A stretch of 64,000 bases of DNA from Branchiostoma lanceolatum (taxonomy: Eukaryota; Chordata; Leptocardii; Amphioxiformes; Branchiostomatidae). The notes beneath the pieces were generated by a model. That model made no database searches and had not been told where the DNA came from. It saw only the letters and a list, made by a program, of their open reading frames with translations. The position numbers were made by a program, and so were the translations under genes. This document shows positions 61,850 to 64,000 of this stretch, one piece after another (within the stretch, counting starts at the first letter, position 1; each line of letters begins with the position of its first letter). The DNA lies in NCBI RefSeq assembly GCF_035083965.1, contig NC_089724.1, positions 2,570,501-2,634,500 of the forward strand, in the 5' to 3' direction.

Positions 61850-63058
61850 TTAATTGACAACATCAATATCCCCCTCCTCATCATCATTATCATCATTTTT
61901 CTGCATGACAACCACACTCCCCAACATTGTCAATGGTTGGTCCCCTGTGTGATGAGTGTCCACGTGTTTTCTCAAGTTACCCTTCCAAGCTGTCCTGTAC
62001 TCACACTCCTCACATGCATAGGGTTTCTCTCCAGTGTGAGTCCTCGCGTGCCTCACCAGCATGCACTTGTGTGCCGCCTGATAACCACATTTTGCACACA
62101 TGAAACATCTCACTTCTGCACGAGCTTTCTTGTGTTTCTTTGTGCGTTTCATTGTACAACTCTTTGTACGTGCCCTGTGTGTTTTCATGTGGCTTTTAAT
62201 GGTACTCTTCTGAGCTGCCCTGTAGTCACATTCCTCACACTTGAATGGTTTCTCACCTGTGTGAGTCCTCATGTGCCTGTCTAGATTGCATTTGCGAGAT
62301 GCTATGTACTCACATTCCTCACAGGGATACAGTTTCTCCCCTAAGTGAGTCCCAACGTGTTTGGCCATATTATTCTCGCTTGCTGCCCTGAAACCACATA
62401 TTTGGCACTTATGTTTTTCCTCGCATGTGTGAGCTTCCAAAATGTGCCTCTCCAGTGTGAGCTTCCTGGTTGCACTGAACTCACATTCTCCGCACCGAAG
62501 ATTTTTCTCACCAATGTGAGTTCTGAGATGCTTCTCATATCTAGACTTGAATGCCGTTCTGTATCCACAATCCTTGCACACATGGGGAGATCTAGACCCA
62601 TCCGTGTGAGTCTTCATGTGCATCTGCAGTGTGTGAAGGGAGGATGTTCTGTACTCACACTCCCCACACATGAAGGGCTTACCCTCGTAAGTCGCGTGTG
62701 TCAGCGCGTGACACTCCAGCTGCTTTTGGTCAGTCGCGGCGAACTCACAGAGGGGACAACTGTGCTGCGGCATCTTGGACAACGAGTCGTTGCCAATGGC
62801 AACCCCCTCTTTCTCACCTGGCGTGCTGACTGCTTCCGCCATGGTGAAGGATGAACAGTTCTCCCTCCCTCCGCTCACCAAAGGTTTCCCATCTGTGTGT
62901 GTTGCCATGTGTTGGATCATGTTGCTGGCCACGGTTGTCCGGTGTCCACAGGTGCTGCACTGGAATGGTCTGGTGCAGCCAGCTGAGGCAACCAGCACCT
63001 CGATCTGTAGTTCCCCATCAGTGGTGCCCTTACTGAGCTCACTGCCTGCTGCTGCCAT
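61850..63058 (-). CDS. C2H2 zinc-finger protein (zinc-finger gene D), 10 fingers
   Basis: A 402-residue protein in one open exon. The chosen ATG (ACAAAATGGCAG at 63058) has the best context. An in-frame ATG at 63088 is also downstream of the splice acceptor (TCTTGTTCTACAG, ending at about 63092) and would add ten residues. Fingers: one near residue 35; a CPLCEFAATDQKQLECH finger like those opening genes A and C; then eight more, including FMCGECEYRT and YACEECEYRTAWKG. TGEKP-type linkers appear mainly in the second half. A basic stretch (KRTKKHKKAR) near residue 315 could act as nuclear localisation signal. The tail is acidic (DDNDDEEGDIDVV). It has no array of 11-residue units. Presumed nuclear DNA-binding protein, targets unknown. 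Confidence 0.88.
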   Translation of the reverse strand: MAAAGSELSKGTTDGELQIEVLVASAGCTRPFQCSTCGHRTTVASNMIQHMATHTDGKPLVSGGRENCSSFTMAEAVSTPGEKEGVAIGNDSLSKMPQHSCPLCEFAATDQKQLECHALTHATYEGKPFMCGECEYRTSSLHTLQMHMKTHTDGSRSPHVCKDCGYRTAFKSRYEKHLRTHIGEKNLRCGECEFSATRKLTLERHILEAHTCEEKHKCQICGFRAASENNMAKHVGTHLGEKLYPCEECEYIASRKCNLDRHMRTHTGEKPFKCEECDYRAAQKSTIKSHMKTHRARTKSCTMKRTKKHKKARAEVRCFMCAKCGYQAAHKCMLVRHARTHTGEKPYACEECEYRTAWKGNLRKHVDTHHTGDQPLTMLGSVVVMQKNDDNDDEEGDIDVVN

Positions 63059-63224
63059 TTTGTGCTGATTGCTGTTGGGTGCCAACATGCACTGTAGAAC
63101 AAGACATGGGGAATCGTGAGTAAGGTAAGGTAAAGGTAAAGCAGTCATCCTCAATTGAGGTGAAGCATAATGCTTTTTCAAGTAGATAGTGGTAGTGCAA
63201 TGCGGCTTCGCTACGGCTCACGTT

Positions 63225-63480
63225 TTTGGCCAAGCACACCGGGTCACCCCTACTCTTCTCGATAAGTGTGTTGGGTTCTTTTACATGCAGAGGTTTGACG
63301 CTTGAGGCTTACGACCGAAGCTTCCTCATACACGGGGCCGCCAGCTTTACGTCACCATCCGAAATGACAAATGCAATCCCTTACAACATGTCCAAGCTCG
63401 AGTAGACCACTGAGGATTGAACCCGGGCCCTTAGGATCAACAGAATTTGATCCAGATGGCGAAGCAGCGAGGTTGCATTA
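63225..63480 (+). mobile_element. Dispersed SINE-like element, most complete copy
   Basis: AAGCACACCGGGTCACCCC, CTTCTCGATAAGTGTGTTGG, CGCTTGAGGCTTACGACCG and GGGGCCGCCAGCTTTACG recur at 41900-42040. The right part holds a box-B-like inverse (GGATTGAACCCGGG), so a tRNA-related head on the minus strand is likely. Confidence 0.65.
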
Positions 63481-64000
63481 CCGCTTGCGGCACGGGGACA
63501 TGTCTGAGTAAGAATATTAGATTAGCCTGGATGTCAGCCTGGTAAATATACCATCGGGGACTCCCCGGTATCTCTACGGTGCTGGGAGGGGTGCCCGCCC
63601 GCCCCGGTAGATTAGCCCGCTTGGGGTGGGTTTAATGACGGGCTCAAATTATGGCTTAATTAGTACTCTCCTGAAGAGATAGCTCTATGGAGAGGCGATA
63701 ACTCTATATGCCAACTAAGAAGACAGGCTGACAGCGGTCACAGGGTCACAGCGGTTACGGATCACAAGCAGATACGGGGGCTCAAGCAGATACATGTACG
63801 CGGCGCATCGGAGGCTAAGCAACACTATACATTGCCTTCCCTCTAGCCCACCCACAGCTTGACCCAGTTTCTCCTCAAGGAAATTCCATAAGAGGCCAAA
63901 CCCCCATGTATAGCCTTGAGGCCCAGAATTCGAAAGGGTAGCATACCGATGTAGACCACTACTAGCCCACCCCACCCCACCTTTTCCGCATACCCGTAAT
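63481..64000. other. Repeat-rich non-coding end of window
   Basis: Contains a GGGGACTCCCCGGTATCTC fragment resembling 38375-38395 and a CAGCGGTTACGGATC...CAAGCAGATACGGGG fragment resembling 32700-32730. No exon is supported. Confidence 0.45.

Overview
The window looks like nuclear DNA of an invertebrate deuterostome, most likely a cephalochordate (Branchiostoma). Genes are intron-rich with standard GT/AG junctions, C2H2 zinc-finger paralogues are clustered, and the non-coding DNA is packed with short non-autonomous transposons, fold-back elements, tRNA- and 5S-derived SINEs and microsatellites. The species is an inference from this style and was not tested by a search.

Seven protein genes can be supported. 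Four are C2H2 zinc-finger genes whose coding part lies in a single exon, each with a 3' splice site just upstream of the ATG: A (2963-6016, minus), B (7700-12181, plus), C (47462-49738, plus) and D (61850-63058, minus). A and B are divergent paralogues. B carries 57 uninterrupted copies of a 33-bp coding unit, C carries about 18 copies and A has one copy-like stretch. Between A/B and C lie two divergently transcribed multi-exon genes. One is a nose-resistant-to-fluoxetine-type acyltransferase (NRF-6-like, 15 exons, minus, 15345-35891). The other is a secreted or surface-anchored serine beta-lactamase-like hydrolase (6 exons, plus, 39448-44951). Between C and D lies a mitochondrial FAHD2-like fumarylacetoacetate-hydrolase-domain gene (9 exons, plus, 52177-58999). 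Exon models were built by hand and checked for reading phase. They give 680 residues (after allowing for one missing base in exon 10), 577 residues and 332 residues.

The introns hold LINE fragments (30735-32172, 54740-55245, 59420-59665, 15740-16145), SINEs, a SINE split by a tandem pair of TAA-flanked elements, a hAT-like and a pogo-like MITE with visible target duplications, and many inverted-repeat elements. Two patterns stand out. First, three exons in two genes (lactamase exon 2, FAHD2 exons 2 and 3) are preceded by tandem copies of their own acceptor plus 5' part. Second, repeats repeatedly press against, or supply bases to, splice sites. I see no CRISPR array, rRNA gene, clear functional tRNA gene, retrovirus-like element or prokaryotic system.
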